A DNA stretch of 64,000 nucleotides from Fidelibacterota bacterium (GCA_002708715.1 PAPB01000039.1:41195-105194); one strand, 5' to 3'. Shown: positions 44,533 through 53,802, numbered from the stretch's first letter. The notes: generated by a model from the sequence alone, not told the origin. Translations and numbers: made by a program.

Positions 44533-45273
44533 ATGAATTTAATTATAAAGTACTTATGTTTTTTAATTTTGAGTATTTCTATTTTGTTTAGCAAAAGTGG
44601 TAAGCAAAAGACCACAAACATATTTTCATCAAACCTATCTTTGCAAATTGCTTTGAAGTATAATATCTATTATCCAGAGGATTACTTTGATGTAAAGCAT
44701 AATTATCCGGTAGTATTATTTCTTCATGGTGCTGGTGAAAGAGGAAGTAATATTGATTTAGTTGAACTGCATGGTATCCCGAAGCTGATTAAAGAAGGTG
44801 TAAGTTTCCCTTTTGTTACCTTGGCACCCCAATGTCCAAAATTTCAATATTGGTCTGAGCCTTTAAATGTAAAAGCATTGGTTCTTCTTTTAGAAGATGT
44901 TTTAAAAAACTACCGTATTGATCCTGATCGTGTTTACGCGACTGGATTAAGTATGGGGGGGTATGGAACACTTGCAATAGCTAAAGAGAGGCCAGATTTA
45001 TTTGCTGGAATTATTTCTGTATGTGGTGGAATGGATACAACTAATATTCAAAAACTTAATAATATGCCGATTTGGCTATTCCATGGTGAGAAAGATGAAG
45101 TCGTTCCTGTAGAGAATTCGAGGGTAATTTATGAATCATTAAAAGGCACCAACCCAAAAATAAATTTTACAATTTATCCAGATGTTAAACATAATGCATG
45201 GGATATTACATATGATAATAAAAATATCTATAAATGGTTATTGGAACATAAAAGATCATCCAAATATTATTAA
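44533..45273 (+). CDS. Secreted alpha/beta-hydrolase esterase
   Basis: The 246-residue protein has a signal peptide and an alpha/beta hydrolase domain of the prolyl-oligopeptidase-like/PHB-depolymerase-like esterase group: VVLFLHGAGERGSNID (oxyanion region), GLSMGGYG (nucleophile Ser near residue 140), WLFHGEKDEVVP (Asp) and KHNAWD (His). The catalytic triad is complete. A cytoplasmic or non-exported paralogue is at 50076. Substrate is not predictable; feruloyl or acetyl esters are typical for this group. Confidence 0.87.
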   Translation: MNLIIKYLCFLILSISILFSKSGKQKTTNIFSSNLSLQIALKYNIYYPEDYFDVKHNYPVVLFLHGAGERGSNIDLVELHGIPKLIKEGVSFPFVTLAPQCPKFQYWSEPLNVKALVLLLEDVLKNYRIDPDRVYATGLSMGGYGTLAIAKERPDLFAGIISVCGGMDTTNIQKLNNMPIWLFHGEKDEVVPVENSRVIYESLKGTNPKINFTIYPDVKHNAWDITYDNKNIYKWLLEHKRSSKYY

Positions 45274-45413
45274 AAGTGTTAAAGTGTTTAACCTATCTTT
45301 TATATTTTGTATTATTCATTGATAGTTATAAGCATTAGGTCGTAAATAATTTTTTATTCATGTGCCTTGTTACATTTTTCTATTATACTTAAGTATTGTA
45401 AATGGAGTTTGAC

Positions 45414-45803
45414 ATGAAAAAATATCCGATCTTTCTATTTATTTTAATTACTTTTTTGCAAAGCCAATCTAATACAGGCAATGATTTATTGAGTGATTTG
45501 GAAAACAGCAATAAAAATGCAATATACACTTACTGGATTGGGACTGTTAATGGAAATATTCAAGGATATGAATATGGTATATGGTTAGCACTAGATTATA
45601 TGATTGATAATCGTATTATTTCGGAAAAGGAAAAAAATAAATTAACAAAAGAATTTGAATTGGTTTTACCAAAAGATCTTAATGAAGAAGATGTCTTTAA
45701 AATTGTTTGGAAATTTATTAGTAAAAACCCTGATTATAGACATATGCAATTATCTGAGCTTACTAATATAGCTATAAAAGATAAATTTAAAATGGAAAAA
45801 TGA
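45414..45803 (+). CDS. Rap1a/Tai-like exported protein
   Basis: I use ATG 45414 (129 residues), which has a GGAG ribosome-binding site 6-7 bases upstream; an ATG at 45402 would have none. The signal peptide ends near residue 17. The C-terminal half, LPKDLNEEDVFKIVWKFISKNPDYRHMQLSEL, matches the Rap1a/Tai immunity-type pattern, and the middle has a tryptophan and glycine cluster. Those proteins are known as T6SS-effector immunity proteins, but here there is no effector or T6SS, so a general role is more likely. Confidence 0.5.
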   Translation: MKKYPIFLFILITFLQSQSNTGNDLLSDLENSNKNAIYTYWIGTVNGNIQGYEYGIWLALDYMIDNRIISEKEKNKLTKEFELVLPKDLNEEDVFKIVWKFISKNPDYRHMQLSELTNIAIKDKFKMEK

Positions 45804-45806
45804 GAA

Positions 45807-46721
45807 TTGATTAAACGATATTCATTTGATGATGTGAAAAGGTGGAAACGCGATGGTGCTGTAGTTTTAAAAAATTTATTTACTTTGGAAGAAATTAAAA
45901 CTGTCCATGATGATATTGCGGTAGTATTTCAAGGTAAAAAGGGATCTACGCCTATTATTAAAAAACATAGCGGGCCTCCTGAAACAGTTGCAGAGCAGTT
46001 TCTTAATTTTGAAAATATACCATTTGATTGTTCATCGGCATTAAATCTAATTGGTGTACATCAGCAATTAATAAGTTTAGCTAGAGAAGCTCTTGGAACA
46101 AAGTATGTGAGATTATATCAGTCTCAGGCTTGGGCCAAATTTGCTGGAGAAACAGATTTTGAGCAATCATTCCATTGCGATTACGGGAATCATACTTTGA
46201 CTGTTCCTTCAAATGATGTAACGAAAAATTCAATTACATTTTTAATGTATTTTTCAGATGTTACAGAAATGCATGGTCCAACTCATTATGTTACAAGGTC
46301 TGATAGTAATAAAATATCTAAGTCATCGGAAATATTTCTTAATCATAGTGATAATAAAAAACTCCAAAAATTATTAAGTAAATATGAGAAGTCAACTGCT
46401 GGTCCTGCTGGAACTGTATTTGCATATGGTATTGATGTCTTTCATCGGGCCACTAATATTACACTTAATAGAGGCTATAGGTTTGCTGTTACTTCTTGCT
46501 TTAAGAAGGCAGGAAATGATTCAATTGGTTATACAGCTTGGCCTTACCATCAAAACAAACCATGGAATATTATTTTTGAAAATGCATCACCAGAACAATT
46601 AAACTGTTTTGGCGTACCGATGCCAGGAGATTCATTTTGGACAGATGACGCGTTAAAATTAGCTAGTTTAAGATATCCTAATTGGAATATGAAAGAATAT
46701 GAAAGAAAAGCGAAAAAATGA
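45807..46721 (+). CDS. Phytanoyl-CoA dioxygenase (PhyH) family protein
   Basis: The 304-residue protein starts at TTG 45807 and matches the PhyH family of Fe(II)/2-oxoglutarate oxygenases: VVLKNLFTLEEIK at the start, metal ligands H123 and D125 in SFHCDYG, and H213 in FHRATN, with an Arg in RGYRFAVTSCF for the 2-oxoglutarate. PhyH enzymes hydroxylate diverse small molecules. No biosynthetic genes are adjacent, so the substrate is unknown. Its stop overlaps the YggT start. Confidence 0.87.
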   Translation: MIKRYSFDDVKRWKRDGAVVLKNLFTLEEIKTVHDDIAVVFQGKKGSTPIIKKHSGPPETVAEQFLNFENIPFDCSSALNLIGVHQQLISLAREALGTKYVRLYQSQAWAKFAGETDFEQSFHCDYGNHTLTVPSNDVTKNSITFLMYFSDVTEMHGPTHYVTRSDSNKISKSSEIFLNHSDNKKLQKLLSKYEKSTAGPAGTVFAYGIDVFHRATNITLNRGYRFAVTSCFKKAGNDSIGYTAWPYHQNKPWNIIFENASPEQLNCFGVPMPGDSFWTDDALKLASLRYPNWNMKEYERKAKK

Positions 46722-46975
46722 ATGCAATTTTATATACAATAATCAATAATACTTTTCAATTAATTCAGATGCTTGTAATGATAAGGGTATTGCTTAGCTG
46801 GATTCCTCATGATCCATATAGTCAATTTATTTATGCTATATATAGAATCACAGATATAGTTCTTCAGCCTATAAGAGATTTGCTTCCTTTATCAAACTCT
46901 AGAATTGATTTCTCACCAATAATTGCCTTTTTCCTAATTGATTTTTTTAAAAAAATTATTTTAACTATTATTTAA
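46718..46975 (+). CDS. YggT-family membrane protein
   Basis: The 85-residue protein has two TM helices around a short linker with the YggT hallmark LLSWIPHDPYSQFIYAIYRI and TDIVLQPIRDLLPL. The family is associated with cell division or osmotic adaptation in various bacteria, and the exact role is unsettled. The start overlaps the PhyH stop (ATGA). Confidence 0.9.
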   Translation: MNAILYTIINNTFQLIQMLVMIRVLLSWIPHDPYSQFIYAIYRITDIVLQPIRDLLPLSNSRIDFSPIIAFFLIDFFKKIILTII

Positions 46976-46983
46976 TTTGACAA

Positions 46984-48285
46984 ATGATTAACAAGATTTT
47001 TAGAAGTTATGTTGAGCTTCCTAGGAATATTATTTTATTATTTGGTGTAGAATTATGCTTAAGCCTTGTTCATGTCGCTTTTATTTTGATATTGAATATC
47101 TACCTTAGAAAAGTAGGTTATAGTGATCCAGATATTGCAGCATTTAATTCTTTACGGTTTATTGGTGCCTTAGCTTTTTCCTTGCCTTTAGGTATCTATA
47201 TACGAGGGAAAAAGTTAAAGCGATTTTTTATTTTCTCATCTTTTCTTGTCCCAATAATTAGTATAGTTCTTATTGAATCAATAAGCAGCAAAATATCCCC
47301 TTTAATTCAAGTTTCTTTTCTAACTTGGGGAATCGCGATGATGTTTTTGCGTGTCTGCTCTTTGCCATTTATAATTAGACAAACTACAGATGTAAATAGT
47401 AGTGAGGCATTATCATTAAACGCTGCAACATGGTCTTTAGCTACAATCATATCAGGCCTTATTATTAGTGGCTTAGATTGGCTATCTGTTATTAATATTT
47501 ATAATACCCAAATAATGCTTAGTGAAAGAACGATCCTTTGGATAATCACATTTATTAGTGCTTTCTCAATCCCTATAGTTTTAAAGATTAAAGAACCTGC
47601 AATGTTAATTAATGATTTAAATTACAATCAACTATCATTCAATAAAGCTTATGATTGGAATTTGATTTTTCAAGCCATATCGCCTTTGATATTGATCTCT
47701 ATCGGTGCTGGACTAACTATACCATTTGTGAATTTATTTTTTAATTCAGTTTTTAGATTTTCATCCAGTGATTTTAGTATTATGGGTAGTGTCACTGCTA
47801 TTTTTGTATTTTTTTCATCTTTGATGGTGCCAACCTTGAAAAAAAAATATGGATATTGGATGACAATCGTATTGGTCCAAGGATTATCTATATGTTGCCT
47901 GATCATCTTGGCTTTAACTGAGCTGTTTTCAGATTATTACTATGTAATTTATATTGCAATAAGTGCTTATGTATTAAGACAGCCATTAATGCATATGGCT
48001 CATCCATCATCAAATGAATTGATGATGAATTTTGTTGGAAAAAGAAATCAAGAGTTAATTAGTGCACTAAGTTCCAGCTTATGGAGTGCATCTTGGTTTA
48101 TAAGTGCTAAAATTTTTGAATGGTTGCGAATTTTAAATTTTTATTATTATGAAATATTTTTAATAACAGCAGGATTATATATTATTGGTGTGTTTTTATA
48201 TGTTTTAATTATTAGAAAATATGAGAATCTTCAAAAAGAGAAATCAGTAGAATGTTCAGTCCCAGAAGAATTGCGAATTGATTAA
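46984..48285 (+). CDS. MFS-type membrane transporter
   Basis: The 433-residue protein has about 12 hydrophobic segments and a mostly 6+6 layout consistent with the major facilitator superfamily. A basic loop after TM2 (GIYIRGKKLKRF) corresponds to the MFS loop 2-3 motif (GxxxDRxGRR) in degenerate form. The substrate cannot be inferred. Its stop is immediately followed by the start of the LRR gene. Confidence 0.75.
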   Translation: MINKIFRSYVELPRNIILLFGVELCLSLVHVAFILILNIYLRKVGYSDPDIAAFNSLRFIGALAFSLPLGIYIRGKKLKRFFIFSSFLVPIISIVLIESISSKISPLIQVSFLTWGIAMMFLRVCSLPFIIRQTTDVNSSEALSLNAATWSLATIISGLIISGLDWLSVINIYNTQIMLSERTILWIITFISAFSIPIVLKIKEPAMLINDLNYNQLSFNKAYDWNLIFQAISPLILISIGAGLTIPFVNLFFNSVFRFSSSDFSIMGSVTAIFVFFSSLMVPTLKKKYGYWMTIVLVQGLSICCLIILALTELFSDYYYVIYIAISAYVLRQPLMHMAHPSSNELMMNFVGKRNQELISALSSSLWSASWFISAKIFEWLRILNFYYYEIFLITAGLYIIGVFLYVLIIRKYENLQKEKSVECSVPEELRID

Positions 48286-50049
48286 ATGAGAATTCAAATT
48301 TATAGATTTTTTGTTTTTTTTATAGTCATTATATCTTGCCTATATGGTCAGTGTGATGATGATCAGGTTGAAATCTGGGGTATTTGTTATCCAATAGAAA
48401 CAACTTTCGAACTTGTCCTTTCAAATCAGGGTATAGGGGGTAGCATTCCTGATAATATATCTGCATTGCAAAATTTGATGTTCCTAGACTTATCATATAA
48501 TGAACTTGGCGGTAATATCCCAAATCAAATTTTTAATTTAGAAAATCTTATTGCATTAAATCTGAGTAATAATAATATAAGTGGAGATCTCTCACCTAAT
48601 ATTTCAGCACTCACAAATTTGATGTATCTAGATTTATCTAATAATTATTTTTCTGGTACAATGCCATCAGAAATTGGTTTATTAACGAGTCTGGTTGAAC
48701 TATCTTTACATAATAATGAGTTTAGTGGTCCGATACCATATGAGTTTGGTAATCTTTCTTATTTATCTAGATTATATCTTAATAACAATCAAATTAATGG
48801 TTCAATACCAGCTGAACTAAGTCAGCTAATAGGACTCGAATATTTGTTATTGGATAATAACCAAATATCTGGATTTATTCCTGAGTCTATTTGTGATCTT
48901 GGTCTTGTTTGGAATAGCATATACAGCTTTAATATTTTAGGAAATCAAATATGCCCTCCATATCCAGATTGTCTTGAAAATCTTTCTTTAGGTCAAAATA
49001 TTATTAATTGTGAGGGGGTAGTTGGGATCTGGGACAGCCTCTATTTTGTAAATGAGATTACAGAATTTGATTTTTCAGGTTTTGGACTGTCTGGTCAAAT
49101 ACCAGAAGAAATTGGTCTTTTTACAAATTTAATTACCTTGGATCTTTCCAATAATAATTTAACTGGTGCTATTCCTAATACAATAGGTGATTTGGACAAC
49201 CTAGAATATCTAAATCTTGCGTTTAACCAATTAACTGGAGTTGTCCCTAGCTCTATTGGAAACTTAAGTAGTGTAAAAGAAATACGATTGTTTCAAAACC
49301 AGTTAGCTGGTGAAATACCTTTAGAAATTGGAAACCTTTCTAATTTAATTCTTATTAATTTTCGTAATAATAATTTTTTTGGATCTATCCCTGCTTCTAT
49401 TGGAAATCTATCATTATTAGAGATTTTATATCTGCATAATAATAATTTTGATGGGCAAATACCAATAGAAATTTATGATCTAACAAATTTAAAACGTATT
49501 TTTCTTAATGGTAATCAAGTAACTGGGAATATCCATCCAAATATTGTAAATCTTGATAATTTGGAAAAACTTAGGTTAGAAAACAATTACATTACTGGCA
49601 TAATCCCAAATGAAATCTGTAATTTAAATATAGATTGGAGTGACCCAATTTCATTTAATATCTCAGATAATATGTTATGTGAGCCATACCCCATATGCAT
49701 TGAAGGGGATCAGGGACATCAAGATACGACAAATTGTAGTAATGTTGCCAGCTTCAATGAACAAGTAGCAATTCAAGAAAATCAATTTAATGTATATCCA
49801 AACCCATTTAATTCAAAAGTAAAAATATTTTTCGAGGTTAAAGAGAGAAATAATATTAATGTGGAAATTATTGATTTGATAGGAAGAAGGGTCAATAGAT
49901 TATTTTATGGGCCAGTTAACTCTGGTCGTTTATCTCTTACATGGGATGGGAAAAATTATTTAGGGAACAATGTAAGTCCAGGAGTATATTTTTGTATAGC
50001 TTATATAAATAATAATATTAATAAGTTTAAGTTAATATATTTAAAGTAA
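48286..50049 (+). CDS. Secreted leucine-rich-repeat protein with PNPFN tail
   Basis: The 587-residue protein starts directly after the previous stop. Following a signal peptide (about 1-18) there are roughly 15 plant-type LRRs in two blocks (core L..L.LSNN.L.G.IP.EIG.L), each block capped by Cys-containing DxxWxxxxxFNISDNxxCxP segments. A linker leads to a sorting domain beginning YPNPFNSKVKIFF at about residue 504. LRR arrays act as interaction surfaces, so this is likely an exposed adhesin or binding protein. Confidence 0.9.
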   Translation: MRIQIYRFFVFFIVIISCLYGQCDDDQVEIWGICYPIETTFELVLSNQGIGGSIPDNISALQNLMFLDLSYNELGGNIPNQIFNLENLIALNLSNNNISGDLSPNISALTNLMYLDLSNNYFSGTMPSEIGLLTSLVELSLHNNEFSGPIPYEFGNLSYLSRLYLNNNQINGSIPAELSQLIGLEYLLLDNNQISGFIPESICDLGLVWNSIYSFNILGNQICPPYPDCLENLSLGQNIINCEGVVGIWDSLYFVNEITEFDFSGFGLSGQIPEEIGLFTNLITLDLSNNNLTGAIPNTIGDLDNLEYLNLAFNQLTGVVPSSIGNLSSVKEIRLFQNQLAGEIPLEIGNLSNLILINFRNNNFFGSIPASIGNLSLLEILYLHNNNFDGQIPIEIYDLTNLKRIFLNGNQVTGNIHPNIVNLDNLEKLRLENNYITGIIPNEICNLNIDWSDPISFNISDNMLCEPYPICIEGDQGHQDTTNCSNVASFNEQVAIQENQFNVYPNPFNSKVKIFFEVKERNNINVEIIDLIGRRVNRLFYGPVNSGRLSLTWDGKNYLGNNVSPGVYFCIAYINNNINKFKLIYLK

Positions 50050-50075
50050 AATATTAATTTTTCATAGTTCAACAG

Positions 50076-50732
50076 ATGATTATTGAAAAATATTTAGAGA
50101 CTGGTAAAAATGTAAAAAACGAACAATTAAATTATTTTATTTATTTGCCTGATGATTATTATCATTCAAAGAAAAAATACCCATTAATTTTATTTTTGCA
50201 TGGAGCAGGAGAGAGAGGCTCAAATATTGATAAAATAAAAAGACATGGATTACCAAAAAGGATTGAAGAAGGAATGAATTTTCCTTTTGTAATAGTCGCA
50301 CCTCAATGTGAAGATGGCATTTGGTGGTCTCACGATAAAAAAATTGTCAGTCTTTATGTATTAATGAAAAAAATAGTTTCTGAACTTAGAATTGAAGATA
50401 ATCGAATATATGGTACAGGATTAAGTATGGGTGGATATGGAATTATTGAATTAGCATCTATGCATCATAAATTATTTGCAGCAATAATTCCTATATGTGG
50501 TGGAACAATTAGAAATAAATTAAATAATTTAAGGGATCTCCCAATGTGGCTCTTCCATGGAGACAAAGATGATGTAATCCCTTTTGAAAGTTCATTACTG
50601 ATTTATGATTATTTAAAGAAAAAAAATGAAAACATTCGAATCACCATATATAAAAATATAGGACACGATTCATGGACTGAGACTTATGAAAATCAAAAAA
50701 TATATAACTGGCTATTGAGTTTTAAGAACTAA
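50076..50732 (+). CDS. Alpha/beta-hydrolase esterase, no signal peptide
   Basis: The 218-residue protein is a close paralogue of the esterase at 44533: LFLHGAGERGSNIDK, PFVIVAPQC, GLSMGGYG (nucleophile), WLFHGDKDDVIP and HDSWTE. It lacks a signal peptide (starts MIIEKYLETGKN), so it is either cytoplasmic or its export signal has been lost. The divergence is in the N terminus and the lid region. Substrate unknown. Confidence 0.87.
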   Translation: MIIEKYLETGKNVKNEQLNYFIYLPDDYYHSKKKYPLILFLHGAGERGSNIDKIKRHGLPKRIEEGMNFPFVIVAPQCEDGIWWSHDKKIVSLYVLMKKIVSELRIEDNRIYGTGLSMGGYGIIELASMHHKLFAAIIPICGGTIRNKLNNLRDLPMWLFHGDKDDVIPFESSLLIYDYLKKKNENIRITIYKNIGHDSWTETYENQKIYNWLLSFKN

Positions 50733-50739
50733 TATGGTT

Positions 50740-52086
50740 TTACAAGCCTTGAATATTTAAATTGTTTATTGGTCCATTAATTTTTAGAATAATAGCAGAT
50801 CCATTTCTATGAATAGATTTACCTTTATCTTTTTCCCATTTTTTAATCCAATTTTTAATACCTAAAGCTACTGGGTGTATAAGGGCTTCCGTATTATGAA
50901 AAATAATTTTAGGAATATTAGTCCCATCTTGTCGAATTGATATATTACCTATAATCGAGACCTTGATAAAGGGGGTATATATTTTTAAAGAAATATTTCC
51001 AGTAAATTGGTTAATTATATTAATGCGTAGTTCTACGAGTCTTACCATAATAGAATTATTCCAAACACCTATCTGTGTTAATAAGTCTTCAATCTCTGGT
51101 TCTTTGCCTAATCCATCGGGTATTTTAAGTTCAAAATTTTTTATTTTAAAATCACCTTCACCTTTATGAATAATGAAAACAGAATCTAGATTTCCATCTA
51201 AGATAATTTTATTACCTTCGATTAATAGTTCTGGTAAAGATATCAATGATGAATTATTTAATTGATTATTTGGATTAGCTTTAAAGTTTGCATTATGTAT
51301 TCTAAACTGACCTTTTTCCATCACTAAACTAAAATCAGTTTTATTACTATCTATTTTTAAATCTATACTTGATGAATTTTGAAGAGACATACTTTGTAAC
51401 TTGAAAATATAATCCCAATGTAGAAATGGTATATTATTAAGTGAGTCCATTGTCGGATCAAGTTTAAAGGTTTGTGACTGATAATCAAAAATTATAGATT
51501 TTGTTTTTGGGATTGGATTAATATGTGTTGGTTTTGCGGTAATTGTATTCGGAAGGTCTAAGGTATATGTCCATGAATTATTATTAAATGGTGGTTTCGA
51601 TAAATCGATATAATGATTTATTATGAGATCATTTGTTTTTATAGGATAATTATTTTTATCAGTGAAAAATAAATCTATTGCTTGGTTAATTTTTTCAATC
51701 CCTATTTTAGGTATAGATTCTCTATTGTTAATTCGTTTTAATTTTTCATTAGTAATCCAATCTGATCGAAATAAATTCGCCTGATATGTTAAATTCTTTA
51801 TTAATAATTCAGGTCCTGTAATATCAATTTTTGAAAAAAGCATTGTAGAATCATGTTTGTTTTCAATCTGAATATTTGAAAAACCAAATCGGAATTCTTC
51901 TATATCTAGAGTTTGTATATCATTAATATGAGTTTTTGGGTAATAATTAAATTGTAAATTTTTAAAAAATAAACCAGAATTAGTGATTTTACCATCAATA
52001 TCGCCATTAATTTTTCCAAATAAAAAAATAGAAAAAAATGTGATATAAAATTTTAGTATGTTTTTATAAAACACGTGATTAAACAA
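50740..52086 (-). CDS. AsmA-like envelope protein with pseudopilin-like segment
   Basis: The 448-residue protein has an N-terminal hydrophobic segment (about 9-30), then beta-rich repeats of the type seen in AsmA/DUF748-like lipid-trafficking proteins: LFFKNLQFNYYPKTHINDIQTLDIEEFRFGF, ELLIKNLTYQANLF, and a C-terminal VSIIGNISIRQDGTNIPKI. Residues around 125-165 (INQAIDLFFTDKNNYP, then WTYTLDLPNTITA) recall the globular part of pseudopilins. Family assignment is weak; long beta helices of this type often span the periplasm. Confidence 0.5.
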   Translation of the reverse strand: MFNHVFYKNILKFYITFFSIFLFGKINGDIDGKITNSGLFFKNLQFNYYPKTHINDIQTLDIEEFRFGFSNIQIENKHDSTMLFSKIDITGPELLIKNLTYQANLFRSDWITNEKLKRINNRESIPKIGIEKINQAIDLFFTDKNNYPIKTNDLIINHYIDLSKPPFNNNSWTYTLDLPNTITAKPTHINPIPKTKSIIFDYQSQTFKLDPTMDSLNNIPFLHWDYIFKLQSMSLQNSSSIDLKIDSNKTDFSLVMEKGQFRIHNANFKANPNNQLNNSSLISLPELLIEGNKIILDGNLDSVFIIHKGEGDFKIKNFELKIPDGLGKEPEIEDLLTQIGVWNNSIMVRLVELRINIINQFTGNISLKIYTPFIKVSIIGNISIRQDGTNIPKIIFHNTEALIHPVALGIKNWIKKWEKDKGKSIHRNGSAIILKINGPINNLNIQGL

Positions 52087-52191
52087 TTATTTATTTCCTG
52101 TATTGATAGTAGTTTAATTTGATATAAAATTGTTATCTTCATACTTAAGACAATGAAACATTATTACCTTTTTATTATAAAATAAACTGAA

Positions 52192-52515
52192 ATGTCTAAT
52201 TATAAGCTTGTTTATTCTACTGACCCATCTATCAAAGATGATAATCCAGTAAGGAAAAAAAGTTCTGTTGCTCAAAGTGAGCAAAGAATTCGGATTCATC
52301 TAGATAGAAAGGGTGGGGGAAAATTACTTACAGTGATTAAAGGTTTCAAAGAGCCAGATCATATATTGAAATTATTGGCAAAGGATATTAAAAAAAAATG
52401 TGCATCAGGTGGATCAATGAAAAACAATGAAATTATTATTCAAGGTAATAAACGAGATATAATAAAAAATTTTCTTGAATTAAAAGGCTATAAACCAAAA
52501 TTAAGCGGTGGATAA
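52192..52515 (+). CDS. SUI1/YciH-type translation initiation factor
   Basis: The 107-residue protein matches bacterial SUI1 (eIF1-like) factors: QRIRIHLDRKGGGKLLTVIKGF, LAKDIKKKCASGGSMKNNEIIIQGN and FLELKGYKPK. The GGGK and CASGGS loops are the family hallmarks. SUI1 in bacteria may modulate initiation. It ends 5 bases before the selenoprotein candidate, so the two may be coexpressed. Confidence 0.9.
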   Translation: MSNYKLVYSTDPSIKDDNPVRKKSSVAQSEQRIRIHLDRKGGGKLLTVIKGFKEPDHILKLLAKDIKKKCASGGSMKNNEIIIQGNKRDIIKNFLELKGYKPKLSGG

Positions 52516-52520
52516 ATCTT

Positions 52521-53708
52521 ATGATTAATAGATTGAAATTATTTTTCTCTTTTCTGATATTTTCTATACTGATATGCTCGTGTTCAAAAACCACTGCTCA
52601 AGGTGATTTTACCTTGATAATGTCAGGTAGTATGCATGGACAACTTGATCCATGTGGTTGAAAGAAAAATCCCATGGGCGGTCTGTCCAGAAGATATGTA
52701 AAAATTCAAGAAATAAGGGATGCTGGAAAAGATCCATTAATAGTTGATGCAGGAGATTTATTCTTTAGTACTACTAGAATCAATGATAAGAATAAGAAGT
52801 CTGAAGAGTACCGCGCAAGTGCTATTTTAGAAGGCTTTAATAAAATTGGTTGTGATGCAATTAATATTGGAAAATATGAGTTGCTAAATGGACTCTCTTT
52901 TTTAAATGAAATGACTACAAAAATTGAAGCACCATTCCTATCTGCAAATTTAAAGAGTCAAAAGACAAAAGAACTTTTATTTAAACCATATCATATTTTG
53001 AAAAAGTCAGACTTAACTTTTGGTATTATAGGTGTCACGAATCAAGTTCCTGATACATCTACTATGGTTATTGCTGATGATTTTATTGAAGCTGGGAATT
53101 ATTATATTAATGAGATTAAAAATCAGGTTGATATCATTATTATGTTGGTGAATGCAGATCGGGGGTCACAAGCTGATTTAGTAGAAAAATTTGAGGACGC
53201 TGATTTTATAATTACTAGTGGATCGACAAATATGACCAGAACAAATTCGCCACAAAAGACAGATGGCCCATTTAAATATTCCTGTGGTAAGCAAGGTAAG
53301 TATTTAATGGTTGTTGATGTGGAAATGAATGATAAAAATAGTCCACTAGTTGATATATCAAATCATAAGAAAAAAATCAAGGATATCAATAAAAGATTTG
53401 AAAGGTTACAAAAGAAAGATCCGAAAAAATCCTTAGAAGAGATATACAGTGATCAAAGTAATGTTTTGAAATTAATAAAGCAGTACGAAAAGGATTTAGA
53501 GATAGCAGAAAATGCTATCGAAAATGCATTGAACACAATAAAGTTTGAAACTATTGGTCTAAATAAAAAGGTTAAAGATGATCCTGGTTTATTAGCTTTT
53601 GTTGATAGCTCCTTAGCCAAATGCAATGCTTTAAATCCAGAAAAAAATAAACAGTTTAATGGTGGTAAAAAAAATAGCAAAATTGACCATAGTGGGCATA
53701 ATCATTAG
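52521..53708 (+). CDS. Selenoprotein candidate: metallophosphatase/5'-nucleotidase-like lipoprotein with in-frame TGA (Sec47)
   Basis: ATG 52521 opens a lipoprotein signal (Cys at 19 or 21), then the 5'-nucleotidase-like start TLIMSGSMHGQLDPCG ends in TGA at 52659-52661 (codon 47). The same frame runs on for 348 codons: KKNPMGGLSRR, VDAGDLFF, NIGKYELLNG and PFLSANL match calcineurin-like/5'-nucleotidase proteins. Relatives, by memory, have CGC where this has CG-TGA, so the residue is likely selenocysteine. A hairpin with a GGTCT loop follows at 18 nt. DxH and GNHE of classical 5'-nucleotidases are SMH and GKYE here, so classic two-metal catalysis may be lost. The C-terminal third (from about residue 300) is a Lys-rich coiled coil. 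Confidence 0.75.
52662..52690 (+). promoter_or_regulatory. Putative bacterial SECIS hairpin
   Basis: Immediately after the TGA, TGGGC (52675-52679) pairs with GTCCA (52685-52689, one G-T wobble) around the loop GGTCT (52680-52684). The GGTC starts 18 nt after the TGA. From memory, E. coli fdhF also has GGUC 18 nt after its UGA, with CUG next, as here. SelB reads such apical GG(U) loops. The stem here is short. Confidence 0.6.
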
Positions 53709-53802
53709 AAATTAATTCTTTATATTGTGAAAACAGTATTTGTGAACTTGAATACACTGCTTTTAACTTATTAGGGTATCAAGATCATTAAAATTTAAGA
53801 AT

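Noticed and set aside
45278..45292. GTTAAA/TTTAAC inverted repeat after the esterase gene
   Set aside because: Six AT-rich pairs with no GC core; unlikely to be a stable terminator.
45414..45803. T6SS immunity protein call for the Rap1a/Tai-like gene
   Set aside because: No T6SS component or effector lies nearby; only a C-terminal pattern supports the family.
52674..53708. Treating the metallophosphatase-like gene as beginning at ATG 52674
   Set aside because: That start drops the lipoprotein signal and the MHGQLDPCG motif, which are in the same frame just upstream of the TGA; the longer reading with Sec explains all of the sequence.
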